From: JBHFEI01 sp041928815
GTDB taxonomy: Bacteria > Pseudomonadota > Alphaproteobacteria > Rhizobiales > Rhizobiaceae
Direction: 5' to 3'
Length of the DNA: 64,000 bases
NCBI RefSeq assembly: GCF_041928815.1
Contig: NZ_JBHFEI010000003.1
Span: 372,001 to 436,000 of the forward strand
Within the stretch, counting starts at the first letter, position 1. Every line of letters begins with the position of its first letter. Below, one piece after another: positions 8,308-18,012 of the stretch. The notes beneath the pieces were generated by a model that had not been told where the DNA came from, made no database searches, and saw only the letters and a program-made list of their open reading frames with translations. The position numbers and the translations under genes are program-made.

Positions 8308-9635
8308 GTCTCTTCGGCACCCCCCCGACCGGCACGCCGCGGCTGAAGCCGCTCTCCTCCAAGCGCACCCATGTCGTCTCCGTTCTCGACATCGGCTCGA
8401 CCAAGGTCGTCTGCATGATCGGCCGGCTGACGCCGCGCGAGGAGAGCGAGATCCTGCCGGGCCGCACCCACAAGATCGAGATCATCGGCATCGGCCACCA
8501 GAAATCGAGGGGCATCAAGAACGGCGTGATCGCCGATCTCGACGAGGCGGAAAGCGTCGTCCGGCTCGCCGTCGACGCCGCCGAACGCATGGCGGGCCTG
8601 ACGATCGACAGCCTGATCGTCAACGTCTCCGCCGGCCGGCTGCGCAGCGACATCTACACCGCCACCATCGATCTCGGCGGCCAGGAGGTCGACGCCGCCG
8701 ACCTGCGCAAGGTGGTCGCGGCCGCCAACCACCAGTCGATGCGTCAGGAGCGCGCGATCCTGCATTCTCTTCCGACCGGCTTCTCGCTCGACGGCGAGCG
8801 CGGCATCCGCGATCCCTTGGCGATGTATGGCGACGTGCTCGGCGTCGACATGCATGTCGTCACCGCCGAGCGTCTGGCGATGCGCAATCTCGAACTCTGC
8901 GTCAACCGGGCGCATCTCTCGGTCGAAGCCGTGGTCGCCACCCCTTATGCCAGCGGCCTTGCGGCGCTCGTCGACGACGAGGCGGAACTCGGCTGCGCCG
9001 CGATCGACATGGGCGGCGGAACGACGACCATCTCGGTCTTTTCCGAGGGCAAGCTGGTCCATGCCGACGCGGTCAGCCTCGGCGGCCATCATGTGACGAC
9101 CGACCTCGCGCGCGGGCTCTCGACCCGGATCGAGGATGCCGAGCGGCTGAAGGTCGTGCACGGTTCGGCGATCGCCAACAGCGGCGACGACCGCGACATC
9201 GTCGCCGTCGCGCCGATCGGCGAGGACGAGCGCGACCATCCGACCCATGTGCCGAAGGCGCTGGTGTCGCGCATCGTGCGCGCCCGCGTCGAGGAGACGC
9301 TGGAGCTGATCCGCGACCGGATCCAGAAATCCGGCTACTCGCCGATCGTCGGCAAGCGGGTGGTGTTCACCGGCGGCGGCAGCCAGCTGCAGGGGCTCGC
9401 GGAGGCCGCCAGGCGGATTCTCGCGCGCAACGTCCGCATCGGCCGGCCGATGGGCGTCTCGGGCCTGCCGGCATCGGCGAAGGGCCCGGCCTTTTCGACC
9501 GCCGTCGGGCTAATGATCTATCCGCAGGTGGCCGATCTCGAGACCCATCCGGCCCAGGGCGGGCTTCTGACCGCGCTCGCCGGCAATGACAGCCGCATCG
9601 CCCGCATGGGCCAGTGGCTGAAGGAAAGTTTCTAA
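8304..9635 (+). CDS. ftsA: FtsA, actin-like membrane tether of FtsZ
   Basis: Actin-fold ATPase that anchors FtsZ filaments to the membrane and recruits later division proteins. It has 443 residues. Seen: the phosphate 1 motif SVLDIGSTKVVCMIGR near residue 30, the second ATP site AAIDMGGGTTTISVF, the adenosine motif VFTGGGSQLQGL, and a C-terminal amphipathic segment (IARMGQWLKESF) of the kind used for membrane binding. It overlaps ftsQ by four bases, and ftsZ follows after 87 bases. Confidence 0.96.
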   Translation: MSLFGTPPTGTPRLKPLSSKRTHVVSVLDIGSTKVVCMIGRLTPREESEILPGRTHKIEIIGIGHQKSRGIKNGVIADLDEAESVVRLAVDAAERMAGLTIDSLIVNVSAGRLRSDIYTATIDLGGQEVDAADLRKVVAAANHQSMRQERAILHSLPTGFSLDGERGIRDPLAMYGDVLGVDMHVVTAERLAMRNLELCVNRAHLSVEAVVATPYASGLAALVDDEAELGCAAIDMGGGTTTISVFSEGKLVHADAVSLGGHHVTTDLARGLSTRIEDAERLKVVHGSAIANSGDDRDIVAVAPIGEDERDHPTHVPKALVSRIVRARVEETLELIRDRIQKSGYSPIVGKRVVFTGGGSQLQGLAEAARRILARNVRIGRPMGVSGLPASAKGPAFSTAVGLMIYPQVADLETHPAQGGLLTALAGNDSRIARMGQWLKESF

Positions 9636-9722
9636 GGCGCGCGCCACGGGGCGCGAGGCTTACAGGATTTTGCGATTTGGCCGGCTCGGCAAGGCGGCCA
9701 GAACACAGGAAGGAAGGCATTC

Positions 9723-11510
9723 ATGACCATCACACTGCAGAAGCCGGATATTACCGAGCTGAAGCCGCGCATCACCGTCATCGGTGTCGGCGGCGGCGGC
9801 GGCAACGCCGTCAACAACATGATCACCGCAGGCCTCCAGGGCGTCGACTTCGTCGTCGCCAACACGGATGCGCAGGCGCTGACGATGACCAAGGCCGAGC
9901 GCATCATCCAGATGGGCGTCGCCGTCACGGAAGGCCTCGGCGCGGGTTCCCAGCCCGAGGTCGGCCGCGCCGCCGCCGAGGAATGCATCGACGAGATCAT
10001 CGACCACCTGAACGGCACCCACATGTGCTTCGTCACCGCCGGCATGGGCGGCGGCACCGGCACGGGCGCCGCCCCGGTCGTGGCGCAGGCCGCCCGCAAC
10101 AAGGGCATCCTGACCGTCGGCGTCGTCACCAAGCCGTTCCATTTCGAGGGCCAGCGCCGCATGCGGCTCGCCGACCAGGGCATCGCCGAACTGCAGAAGT
10201 CGGTCGACACCCTGATCGTCATCCCGAACCAGAACCTCTTCCGCATCGCCAACGACAAGACCACGTTTGCCGACGCCTTCGCGATGGCCGACCAGGTGCT
10301 TTACTCCGGCGTTGCCTGCATCACCGACCTGATGGTCAAGGAAGGCCTGATCAACCTCGACTTCGCCGACGTCCGCTCGGTGATGCGCGAGATGGGCCGC
10401 GCGATGATGGGCACCGGCGAGGCATCCGGCGAAGGCCGCGCGATGGCTGCCGCGGAAGCCGCGATCGCCAATCCGCTTCTCGACGAGACGTCGATGAAGG
10501 GCGCGCAAGGGCTGCTGATCTCGATCACGGGCGGACGCGATCTGACCCTGTTCGAGGTCGACGAGGCTGCGACCCGCATCCGCGAGGAGGTCGATCCGGA
10601 CGCCAACATCATCCTCGGCGCCACCTTCGACGAGGAACTCGAAGGCCTGATCCGCGTCTCCGTCGTCGCAACCGGCATCGACCGCAATGCAGCGGAGGTG
10701 GCTGACCGCAATGCCAGCTTTCGCCCGGTAGCCAAGCCCGTCGTCCGCCCCGCCGCCGCGGTCGCGCCGCAGCCGGTCCAGGCCGCGCCCGTCCTGCAGC
10801 AGCCGGCTCCGGTGCTGCAACAGGCCGTGGCGCAGCCGGTCGCGCAGCAGCCGGCGATCGATCCGATCGCGCTCGCGATCCGCGAGGCGGAGATGGAGCG
10901 CGAACTGGCGATCGCCATGCCCCAGGCCGTGGCGCAGCCCGCCCCGGCGGCGATCGACGACGGGTTCCGTCCGCAGAGCAAGCTCTTCGCCGGCCTGCCC
11001 CAAGAAGCGCCCGTGACGATGCGCGTCGCGCCGCAGCCCGAGCCGCAGTATCACCAGCCGCAGCCGGTCGCCGTCCAGGCGCCGGTGCCGCAGCCGGCCG
11101 TCCAGGCGGTCCGGCAGGAGCCGGCCCCGGTGCTGCGTCAGCATGTCGAGCAGGTCCGCATGCCGAAGGTCGAGGATTTCCCGCCGGTCGTGAAGGCGGA
11201 AATCGACCGCCGCTCGCAGCCTGCCGCCCCCGCGCCGCAGGCCGAGGAGCGGGGCCCGATGGGGCTTCTGCGCCGGATCACCAACTCGCTCGGCCGGCGT
11301 GACGAGGACGAGCCGCAGATCGCCTCCGACATGACCGCGGGGGCGCCGAGCGCCGCCTCGCAGCAGCGCCGTCCGCTCTCGCCCGAGGCCAGCCTCTACG
11401 CACCGCGTCGCGGCCAGCTCGACGACCGCGGCCGGGTCAACCCGCAGCCACGGTCCCAGGACGATGACCAGCTCGAGATCCCGGCCTTCCTGCGTCGCCA
11501 GCAGAACTGA
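9723..11510 (+). CDS. ftsZ: FtsZ, tubulin-like division GTPase
   Basis: Polymerises at mid-cell and organises septal wall synthesis. Strong ribosome binding site AGGAAGGAAGG before the ATG. The tubulin signature GGGTGTG is near residues 109-115 and the T7 synergy loop NLDFADVRSVM near 212-222. At 595 residues it is much longer than the E. coli protein (383): after the GTPase and C-terminal domains (to about residue 320) comes a long Pro/Gln/Ala/Val-rich linker, ending in the conserved tail LEIPAFLRRQQN that binds FtsA and other partners. Long linkers are normal for the main FtsZ of rhizobia. Confidence 0.98.
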   Translation: MTITLQKPDITELKPRITVIGVGGGGGNAVNNMITAGLQGVDFVVANTDAQALTMTKAERIIQMGVAVTEGLGAGSQPEVGRAAAEECIDEIIDHLNGTHMCFVTAGMGGGTGTGAAPVVAQAARNKGILTVGVVTKPFHFEGQRRMRLADQGIAELQKSVDTLIVIPNQNLFRIANDKTTFADAFAMADQVLYSGVACITDLMVKEGLINLDFADVRSVMREMGRAMMGTGEASGEGRAMAAAEAAIANPLLDETSMKGAQGLLISITGGRDLTLFEVDEAATRIREEVDPDANIILGATFDEELEGLIRVSVVATGIDRNAAEVADRNASFRPVAKPVVRPAAAVAPQPVQAAPVLQQPAPVLQQAVAQPVAQQPAIDPIALAIREAEMERELAIAMPQAVAQPAPAAIDDGFRPQSKLFAGLPQEAPVTMRVAPQPEPQYHQPQPVAVQAPVPQPAVQAVRQEPAPVLRQHVEQVRMPKVEDFPPVVKAEIDRRSQPAAPAPQAEERGPMGLLRRITNSLGRRDEDEPQIASDMTAGAPSAASQQRRPLSPEASLYAPRRGQLDDRGRVNPQPRSQDDDQLEIPAFLRRQQN

Positions 11511-11947
11511 GCTCCGCCGGCAAAGGGACGAGGTCCTCGTCCCCGACTCCGGACGGAGTCAGACCGTGAAGGGCGCTGCCCGCGCCCTTTGCGAACCTTC
11601 CTACCTTGCCGGAATGCCCGAGCCTTGAGGCTCGGGCATTTTTCGTCGTAAAGATGAATGTGAGCAATGACTTGAAGAGACCGCGCAGCGTAACAATCCG
11701 AAATGAACATTGATTTGGTTTACCCTTCCGCCGCCTTTATCTTCACCCTCGAAGCCATGGGGATCGCATGACTCGCGATCGTCGCCACGGCGGTTTCCAG
11801 CGCAAGCCGGACCTGTCTTCTTCCGCCGGACCCGCCGGTCCGGGACAGGTGTTCAGGCCGAGGCGGATGTCGCCGCAGCGGGAGACAGGCTCGGGGAATG
11901 ATGATTCGGTCGGCCTCGCGCCGGCATGCAATGAAAGTGACGTGACG
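11511..11947. other. Intergenic region between ftsZ and lpxC
   Basis: 437 bases. The first part holds the ftsZ terminator; 11650-11750 is A+T-richer and probably carries the lpxC promoter. From 11768 the lpxC frame is open without a stop, which would add 60 residues, but that stretch does not resemble the N-terminus of LpxC, so I treat it as leader. It contains a hairpin CCGGACC/GGTCCGG near 11825-11846. No other gene is supported. Confidence 0.5.
11613..11643 (+). terminator. Rho-independent terminator after ftsZ
   Basis: Perfect 12-base stem (11613-11624 with 11629-11640), loop TTGA, followed by a T-run. It lies 102 bases after the ftsZ stop and should end the ddl-ftsQAZ transcript. Confidence 0.85.
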
Positions 11948-12892
11948 ATGGGAATTGAACTGCTCGGATTTCAGACGACGCTTGCCGCTCCGGTGACCCT
12001 TTCGGGCGTCGGCGTGCATTCGGGCGCGGAGGTTTCCATCACGTTCCAGCCGGCGGACGCCGATACCGGCATCGTCTTCCAGCGCCTTCTTGACGACGGG
12101 AACGTCGCCGAATACCGCGCGCTGTCCTCCGAGGTCGGCAATACGGATCTCTGCACCATGCTCGGCACGGCGCCGGCGACGTGGATCGCGACGATCGAGC
12201 ATGTCATGGCGGCGATCTACGCGCTCGGCATCGACAATCTCGTGGTCGAGGTGTCGGGCGCCGAAATGCCGGTGATGGACGGCAGTTCCGCTCCCTTCGT
12301 CGAGGCGATCGAGCGTGCGGGCATCCGGGCGCTTGCCGTCAAGCGCCGCTTCATCCGCATCCTCAAGCCCGTGCGCGTCGAGCATGGTTCGTCCTGGTCG
12401 GAATTCGTGCCCTATGACGGTGCCATGCGCTTCGAGGTCGAGATTGATTTCGACACGCCGCTGATCGGCCGCCAGGTCTGGGCCGGCGACATGACGGCGC
12501 AGGTCTTCAAGCGGGAAATCTCGCGCGCGCGCACCTTCGGCTTCATGCGGGACGTCGAGCGGCTCTGGGCTGCCGGCCGCGCGCTCGGCTCGTCGCTCGA
12601 GAATTCGGTCGTCATTTCGGACGACCACAAGGTCATCAATGTCGAGGGACTGCGTTATCCGAAGGACGAGTTCGTGCGCCACAAGACGCTCGATGCCGTC
12701 GGCGACCTGTCGCTTGCCGGTGCGCCGTTCATCGGCTGCTACCGCTCCTATCGCGGCGGTCACCGGATGAACGCGCAGGCGCTGAAGGCGTTGCTCAGCG
12801 ATCCGAACGCCTACCAGATCGTCGAGGGCACGCCGTCGCGCCAGCGGCCGGTGGTGCGCGAGGCGGCCGGCGTCAGCAGCCTGACCGCCTGA
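11948..12892 (+). CDS. lpxC: LpxC, UDP-3-O-acyl-GlcNAc deacetylase
   Basis: Zinc enzyme catalysing the committed step of lipid A synthesis in the cytoplasm. Start taken at ATG 11948 (MGIELLGFQTT), where similarity to the family begins; 314 residues is normal, while the ATG at 11768 would add 60 atypical residues. Zinc and catalytic residues are visible: E84-H85 in TIEHVMAA, H245 and D249 in HKTLDAVGD, and H272 in GGHRMN. Its position directly after ftsZ is conserved from E. coli to rhizobia. A terminator follows. Confidence 0.95.
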   Translation: MGIELLGFQTTLAAPVTLSGVGVHSGAEVSITFQPADADTGIVFQRLLDDGNVAEYRALSSEVGNTDLCTMLGTAPATWIATIEHVMAAIYALGIDNLVVEVSGAEMPVMDGSSAPFVEAIERAGIRALAVKRRFIRILKPVRVEHGSSWSEFVPYDGAMRFEVEIDFDTPLIGRQVWAGDMTAQVFKREISRARTFGFMRDVERLWAAGRALGSSLENSVVISDDHKVINVEGLRYPKDEFVRHKTLDAVGDLSLAGAPFIGCYRSYRGGHRMNAQALKALLSDPNAYQIVEGTPSRQRPVVREAAGVSSLTA

Positions 12893-12936
12893 TCCGGCCG
12901 GTCGCGCGCCTGCGAAGAGCGGTTCAGATCTTTCGA

Positions 12937-12963
12937 AAGGCCGGCATCCCTGCCGGCTTTTTT
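12937..12963 (+). terminator. Rho-independent terminator after lpxC
   Basis: A nine-base stem with one G-T wobble (12937-12945 with 12952-12960), loop ATCCCT, running into a TTTTTT tract. Placed 45 bases after the lpxC stop. Confidence 0.85.
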
Positions 12964-13091
12964 GTCGGAGCGGCGCCACAAATTTGCGCTATTCGATGAT
13001 CAAGACGTTGCGGCAGCCGTCTTTTTGTGGGTAGAAACGCGGAACTTTGGGGGCAGCGGGGGCTCGCTGCCGCATGGATCAGGAATGTCCG

Positions 13092-13958
13092 ATGGTAATT
13101 GAAGCGTCCGCTCGTCTGGGAAAAGCAGCCCGCGTCGCTGCGACTCTTCTTGGCGTCAGCCTTGCCGGACTTGTGGTGACGGCCTGCCAGAACGATCCGG
13201 ATATCGACATCACCAAGCTGAAGGCTGAGACCGATCCGCCGGATGTGCTTTACAATCAGGGTCTTGCCAACCTCAACGCCGGCAAGGTTACCGAAGCGGG
13301 CCGCAAGTTCCAGGCGATCGACAAGCAGCATCCCTTCTCGGAATACGCCCGCAAGGCGCTGGTGATGAATTCGTTCGTCGCCTATCGCAACGGCCAGTAT
13401 CAGGACGCGATCAACGACACGTCGCGTTACCTGAGCCTCTACCCGCAGTCCGAGGATGCGGCCTACGCCCAGTATATCCAGGGGCTTGCCTATTCGCGGC
13501 AGATCCCCTCGGTCACCCAGGACCAGCGCGCGGCCTTCAAGACGATCGAATCGATGCAGGCGGTCGTCAACAACTATCCCGATTCGGAATATGTCGAGGA
13601 CGCCCAGGCGAAGATCCGCTTTGCCCGCGACCAGCTCGCCGGCAAGGAGATGCAGGTCGGGCGCTACTATCTCGAGCGCAAGGAATATCTGGCGGCGGTG
13701 ACGCGGTTCCGCACGGTGGTCGAGCAATATCCGAACACCAACCAGGTGGAGGAGGCGCTCGCCCGTCTCGTCGAGACCTATTTCGCCATGGGCGTGACCA
13801 GCGAGGCGCAGACTGCGGCCGCCGTGCTCGGGCATAACTATCCCGACAGCCAGTGGTATTCGGACAGCTACAAGCTGCTGCAGACCGGTGGCCTCGAGCC
13901 GCGCGAAAGCGGCAATTCCTGGATTTCCCGCGCCGGCAAGAAGCTCATCGGCGCCTGA
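13092..13958 (+). CDS. bamD: BamD, outer-membrane assembly lipoprotein
   Basis: Essential lipoprotein partner of BamA in the machine that folds beta-barrel proteins into the outer membrane. Start ATG 13092 (MVIEASARL) gives 288 residues and a lipoprotein signal peptide ending in the lipobox LVVTAC, with Cys32 as the lipidated residue; an upstream in-frame ATG at 13047 would add 15 residues before the signal. Tetratricopeptide-type helices follow (for example DVLYNQGLANLNAGKVTEA and AQYIQGLAYSRQI). A separate transcription unit from lpxC is likely because of the terminator; recN follows after 22 bases. Confidence 0.93.
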   Translation: MVIEASARLGKAARVAATLLGVSLAGLVVTACQNDPDIDITKLKAETDPPDVLYNQGLANLNAGKVTEAGRKFQAIDKQHPFSEYARKALVMNSFVAYRNGQYQDAINDTSRYLSLYPQSEDAAYAQYIQGLAYSRQIPSVTQDQRAAFKTIESMQAVVNNYPDSEYVEDAQAKIRFARDQLAGKEMQVGRYYLERKEYLAAVTRFRTVVEQYPNTNQVEEALARLVETYFAMGVTSEAQTAAAVLGHNYPDSQWYSDSYKLLQTGGLEPRESGNSWISRAGKKLIGA

Positions 13959-13980
13959 GCGGACAAGACCCGGCGCACCC

Positions 13981-15654
13981 ATGCTGTCCCAGCTTTCGAT
14001 CCGCGATATCGTTCTGATCGAGCGGCTCGATCTCTCCTTCGAGGGCGGTCTCTCGGTCCTGACCGGCGAGACGGGCGCGGGCAAGTCGATCCTCCTCGAC
14101 AGCCTGGCGCTGGCGCTCGGCGGTCGCGGCGATGGCTCCCTCGTGCGTCACGGCGAGGACAAGGGGCAGGTCACCGCCGCCTTCGATGTCGATTGCGACC
14201 ACGCGGCGCGTCTCGTTCTGCGCGAGAACGGCATCGACGAGGACGGGGACCTGATCTTCCGCCGGGTGCAATCGGCCGACGGCCGCACGCGTGCCTTCGT
14301 CAACGACCAGCCGGTCAGCGTGCAGCTGATGCGCCAGGTCGGCCAGTTGCTGGTCGAGATCCACGGGCAGCACGACGACCGCGCCCTTGTCGGGCCCGAC
14401 GCCCACCGCCTGCTCCTCGATGCATTCGGCGGCCTGACCGCTGAGGCGGAAGCCGTCTCCGGGCTCTATCGCGCCTGGCGTTCGGCCGGGCAGGCGCTGC
14501 GCAAGCACCGCGACAAGGTCGAGGCGGCGGCGCGCGAGGCCGACTATATCCGCGCCTCCGTCGACGAGCTCGAGGCGCTCTCGCCGCAGGACGGCGAGGA
14601 GGACGAACTGGCCGAGAAGCGGGCGCGGATGATGAAATCGGAGCGTATCGCCTCCGACATCAACGAGGCGAGCGAGTTCCTGAACGGCAACGGCTCGCCC
14701 GTGCCGGAGATCGCCTCGCTGGTGCGGCGTCTGGAGCGCAAGAGCCACGAGGTGCCTGGCCTGCTCGAGGAGACGGTGGCGCTGCTCGACCAGGCGCTGA
14801 ACCATCTCTCCGATGCGCAGATGGCGGTCGAGACCGCGCTCCGCCGCACGGAATACGATCCGCGCGAGCTGGAGCGCGTCGAGGAGCGGCTGTTCGCGCT
14901 GCGCGCCGCGGCGCGGAAATATTCGGTGCCGGTCACCGACCTGCCGGCGCTCGCCGTGCGCATGATCGCCGATCTCGCCGATCTCGATGCAGGAGAAGAG
15001 AAGCTCAAACGTCTCGAACGGCAGGAGGCGGAAGCGAAGGCGCTGTTCGACGAGCAGGCCCGCGCGCTCTCCGCCAAGCGCCATCATGCCGCAGCCGCCC
15101 TGTCGGCGGCGGTGATGAACGAACTGCCGGCACTCAAACTGGAGCGGGCGCGTTTCATGGTCGCGGTCACGACCGAGACAGCCAACCCCGCAGCCGACGG
15201 CATCGACACCGTCGAGTTCCATGTCCAGACCAATCCGGGCACGCGGGCCGGACCGATGATGAAGGTGGCTTCCGGCGGCGAGCTTTCCCGTTTCCTGCTG
15301 GCGCTGAAGGTGGCGCTCGCCGATCGCGGCTCGGCGCCGACCCTCGTCTTCGACGAGATCGACACCGGCGTCGGCGGTGCGGTCGCCGATGCGATCGGCC
15401 AGCGGCTGAAGCGGCTGTCTCAGACGGTTCAGGTGCTCTCGGTCACCCATGCGCCGCAGGTCGCCGCCCGGGCCTCGACGCATCTCCTCATCTCCAAAGG
15501 CCCTTCCGTCGCCCGCTCCGACGCGATCGCCACCCGTGTCGCGCGCATGGACGATGCGGCGCGCACCGAGGAGATCGCCCGCATGCTCGCCGGCGCCTCG
15601 ATCACCGAGGAGGCGCGGGCCGCTGCCGCCAAGCTGATCGCCGGCAACGGCTGA
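13981..15654 (+). CDS. recN: RecN, DNA repair ATPase
   Basis: SMC-like ATPase acting at double-strand breaks. Start ATG 13981 (MLSQLSIRDIVLIERLDL) begins exactly where the family begins, giving 557 residues. Walker A GETGAGKS is near residues 29-36; a long coiled-coil middle (about 160-350) separates it from the ABC signature SGGELSRFLLALK and Walker B LVFDEIDTGVGG near the C-terminus. It sits 22 bases after bamD, a pairing commonly seen in Rhizobiales, and 61 bases before ligA, so a bamD-recN-ligA transcript is possible. Confidence 0.95.
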   Translation: MLSQLSIRDIVLIERLDLSFEGGLSVLTGETGAGKSILLDSLALALGGRGDGSLVRHGEDKGQVTAAFDVDCDHAARLVLRENGIDEDGDLIFRRVQSADGRTRAFVNDQPVSVQLMRQVGQLLVEIHGQHDDRALVGPDAHRLLLDAFGGLTAEAEAVSGLYRAWRSAGQALRKHRDKVEAAAREADYIRASVDELEALSPQDGEEDELAEKRARMMKSERIASDINEASEFLNGNGSPVPEIASLVRRLERKSHEVPGLLEETVALLDQALNHLSDAQMAVETALRRTEYDPRELERVEERLFALRAAARKYSVPVTDLPALAVRMIADLADLDAGEEKLKRLERQEAEAKALFDEQARALSAKRHHAAAALSAAVMNELPALKLERARFMVAVTTETANPAADGIDTVEFHVQTNPGTRAGPMMKVASGGELSRFLLALKVALADRGSAPTLVFDEIDTGVGGAVADAIGQRLKRLSQTVQVLSVTHAPQVAARASTHLLISKGPSVARSDAIATRVARMDDAARTEEIARMLAGASITEEARAAAAKLIAGNG

Positions 15655-15715
15655 ACCGCCCTTTTCAATCGCGGCGATTCCTCTAAAACACCGATCCGGA
15701 CAGCCGGAGTGACGC

Positions 15716-17923
15716 GTGATGACGACCGACAAGACGCCCGTGGACAACCTCACGGAAGAGGAGGCCGCCGCCGAGCTGGCGTTTCTCGCCGCCGAGATCG
15801 CCCGGCACGACGCGCTCTACCACGGCCAGGACGCGCCGGAGATTTCGGATGCCGGCTATGACGCGCTGAAGCGGCGCAACGACGCGATCGAGGCGCGGTT
15901 CCCGCAGCTGATCCGCGCCGACAGCCCTTCGATCCGGGTCGGCGCCGCGCCGCTGGCGACCTTTGCGCCGATCACCCATTCGCGCCCGATGCTGTCGCTC
16001 GACAACGCCTTTTCCGACGCCGACGTGCGCGACTTCGTCGCCTCGGTCTATCGCTTCCTCGGCAATATCGCGGAAGGAGAGATCGCGTTCACCGCCGAGC
16101 CGAAGATCGACGGGCTATCGATGTCGATCCGCTACGAGGGCGGGCGGCTCGTCAATGCGGCGACGCGCGGCGACGGGACGACGGGCGAGAACGTCACGGA
16201 GAATATCCGCACCATCGCCGAGATCCCCGACCGGCTGCCGGCCGGCGCGCCCGACATCGTCGAGGTGCGCGGCGAGGTTTATATGCGCAAGAGCGATTTC
16301 CTCGCACTGAACGCACAGATGGCGGCGGAGGGTCGGCAGACCTATGTCAACCCGCGCAACACCGCGGCCGGATCGCTGCGCCAGCTCGACGCCAAAGTCA
16401 CGGCGAGCCGCCGGCTGAAATTTTTCGCCTATGCCTGGGGCGAGATGTCGGCGATGCCGGCAGACACGCAGATGGGTATGGTCGAGGCCTTCAAAGGATG
16501 GGGCTTTCCGGTCAATCCGCTGATGAAGCGGCTGAGCTCGGTCGACGACATCATCGCCCATTACGCGGAGATCGGCCTGAAGCGCCCCGATCTCGACTAC
16601 GAGATCGACGGCGTCGTCTACAAGGTCGACAGGCTCGACCTGCAGGCCCGCCTCGGTTTCCGCTCGCGCAGCCCGCGCTGGGCGACGGCGCACAAATTCC
16701 CGGCTGAACAGGCCTTCACCCATGTCGAGAAGATCGACATCCAGGTCGGCCGCACCGGCGCGCTGACGCCGGTGGCGCGGCTGACGCCGGTGACGGTCGG
16801 CGGCGTCGTCGTCACCAACGCGACGCTGCACAATGCCGATTACATTGCCGGCATCGGCAATTCCGGCGAGCGGATCCGGGACGAGGGGCACGACATCCGC
16901 GTCGGCGATACGGTGATCGTCCAGCGCGCCGGCGACGTCATCCCGCAGGTGCTTGACGTGGTGATGGAGAAGCGTCCGGCGGAGGCGGTTCCTTACGAAT
17001 TTCCGCAGACCTGCCCTGTCTGCGGCAGCCATGCCGTGCGCGAGAGGAACGAGAAGACCGGAAAGCTCGATTCGGTCACCCGCTGCACCGGCGGCTTCGT
17101 CTGCCGGGCGCAGGCGGTCGAGCATCTGAAGCATTTCGTCTCGCGCAACGCCTTCGACATCGAGGGGCTCGGCACGAAGCAGATCCAGTTCTTCTTCGAG
17201 AGCGAGGATCCGTCGCTGTCGATCCGCACGGCGCCGGACATCTTCACGCTGAAGCGGCGGCAGGAGGCCTCGCTCGCCAGGCTCGAGAACATCGACGGAT
17301 TCGGCAAGGTCAGCGTCACCAAGCTCTATGACGCGATCGACAACCGGCGGTCCGTCGCGCTGCATCGCTTCATCTACGCGCTCGGCATCCGCCATGCCGG
17401 CGAGACGACGGCAAAACTTCTGGCGCGATCCTATGGAAGCTATGCGGCCTTTGCCGCCGCGATGGAGGCGGCCGCTGATCCCGGAAGCGAGGCCTGGGCC
17501 GAACTCAACGCCATCGACGGCATCGGCCAGGTCGTGGCCCAGGCGATCGTCGATTTCTACGCCGAGGAGAACAACCGCGCCGTCGTCGCCCGTCTCCTGC
17601 AGGAGGTGACGCCCCTCGATGCGCAAGCCCCGGCCGCGGCCTCCAGCCCGGTCGCCGGCAAGACCGTTGTCTTTACCGGCACGCTGGAAAAGATGACGCG
17701 CGACGAGGCGAAGGCGATGGCCGAGCGGCTCGGCGCCAAGGTGGCCGGATCGGTCTCGAAGAAGACCGATCTCCTGGTCGCCGGGCCCGGTGCAGGCTCG
17801 AAGCTGGAAAAGGCCCGCGACCTCGGCATCGAGACCGTCGACGAGGACGGCTGGTTCGTCCTCGTCGGCGCCGAGGGCATGTCCGGCCCGGGCGCTCCCG
17901 CTCCGTCGCCGGACGATGCGTGA
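15716..17923 (+). CDS. ligA: NAD-dependent DNA ligase LigA
   Basis: Seals nicks during replication and repair using NAD+. 735 residues from GTG 15716, or one fewer from the adjacent ATG 15719. The adenylated lysine is K130 in AEPKIDGL. Domains in order: N-terminal Ia domain with HDALYHGQDAPEISDAGYD, nucleotidyltransferase, OB fold, a four-cysteine zinc finger starting CPVCG near residue 433, helix-hairpin-helix repeats (DGFGKVS, DGIGQVV) and a C-terminal BRCT domain beginning near GKTVVFTGTLEKMTRDEAK. All key residues are intact. Confidence 0.97.
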   Translation: MMTTDKTPVDNLTEEEAAAELAFLAAEIARHDALYHGQDAPEISDAGYDALKRRNDAIEARFPQLIRADSPSIRVGAAPLATFAPITHSRPMLSLDNAFSDADVRDFVASVYRFLGNIAEGEIAFTAEPKIDGLSMSIRYEGGRLVNAATRGDGTTGENVTENIRTIAEIPDRLPAGAPDIVEVRGEVYMRKSDFLALNAQMAAEGRQTYVNPRNTAAGSLRQLDAKVTASRRLKFFAYAWGEMSAMPADTQMGMVEAFKGWGFPVNPLMKRLSSVDDIIAHYAEIGLKRPDLDYEIDGVVYKVDRLDLQARLGFRSRSPRWATAHKFPAEQAFTHVEKIDIQVGRTGALTPVARLTPVTVGGVVVTNATLHNADYIAGIGNSGERIRDEGHDIRVGDTVIVQRAGDVIPQVLDVVMEKRPAEAVPYEFPQTCPVCGSHAVRERNEKTGKLDSVTRCTGGFVCRAQAVEHLKHFVSRNAFDIEGLGTKQIQFFFESEDPSLSIRTAPDIFTLKRRQEASLARLENIDGFGKVSVTKLYDAIDNRRSVALHRFIYALGIRHAGETTAKLLARSYGSYAAFAAAMEAAADPGSEAWAELNAIDGIGQVVAQAIVDFYAEENNRAVVARLLQEVTPLDAQAPAAASSPVAGKTVVFTGTLEKMTRDEAKAMAERLGAKVAGSVSKKTDLLVAGPGAGSKLEKARDLGIETVDEDGWFVLVGAEGMSGPGAPAPSPDDA

Positions 17924-18012
17924 ACGAGAGACGCCGCCCGTCCTTTCGGCTTCCGGTGATCCCCGCGTCAGGCAAATGGCCTGCGTGATACCAAGGCGGG
18001 GGAGGCCTCCGG

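Noticed and set aside
11768..11947. N-terminal extension of LpxC by 60 residues
   Set aside because: The extension has no resemblance to LpxC proteins, and MGIELLGFQTT at 11948 matches where the family begins.
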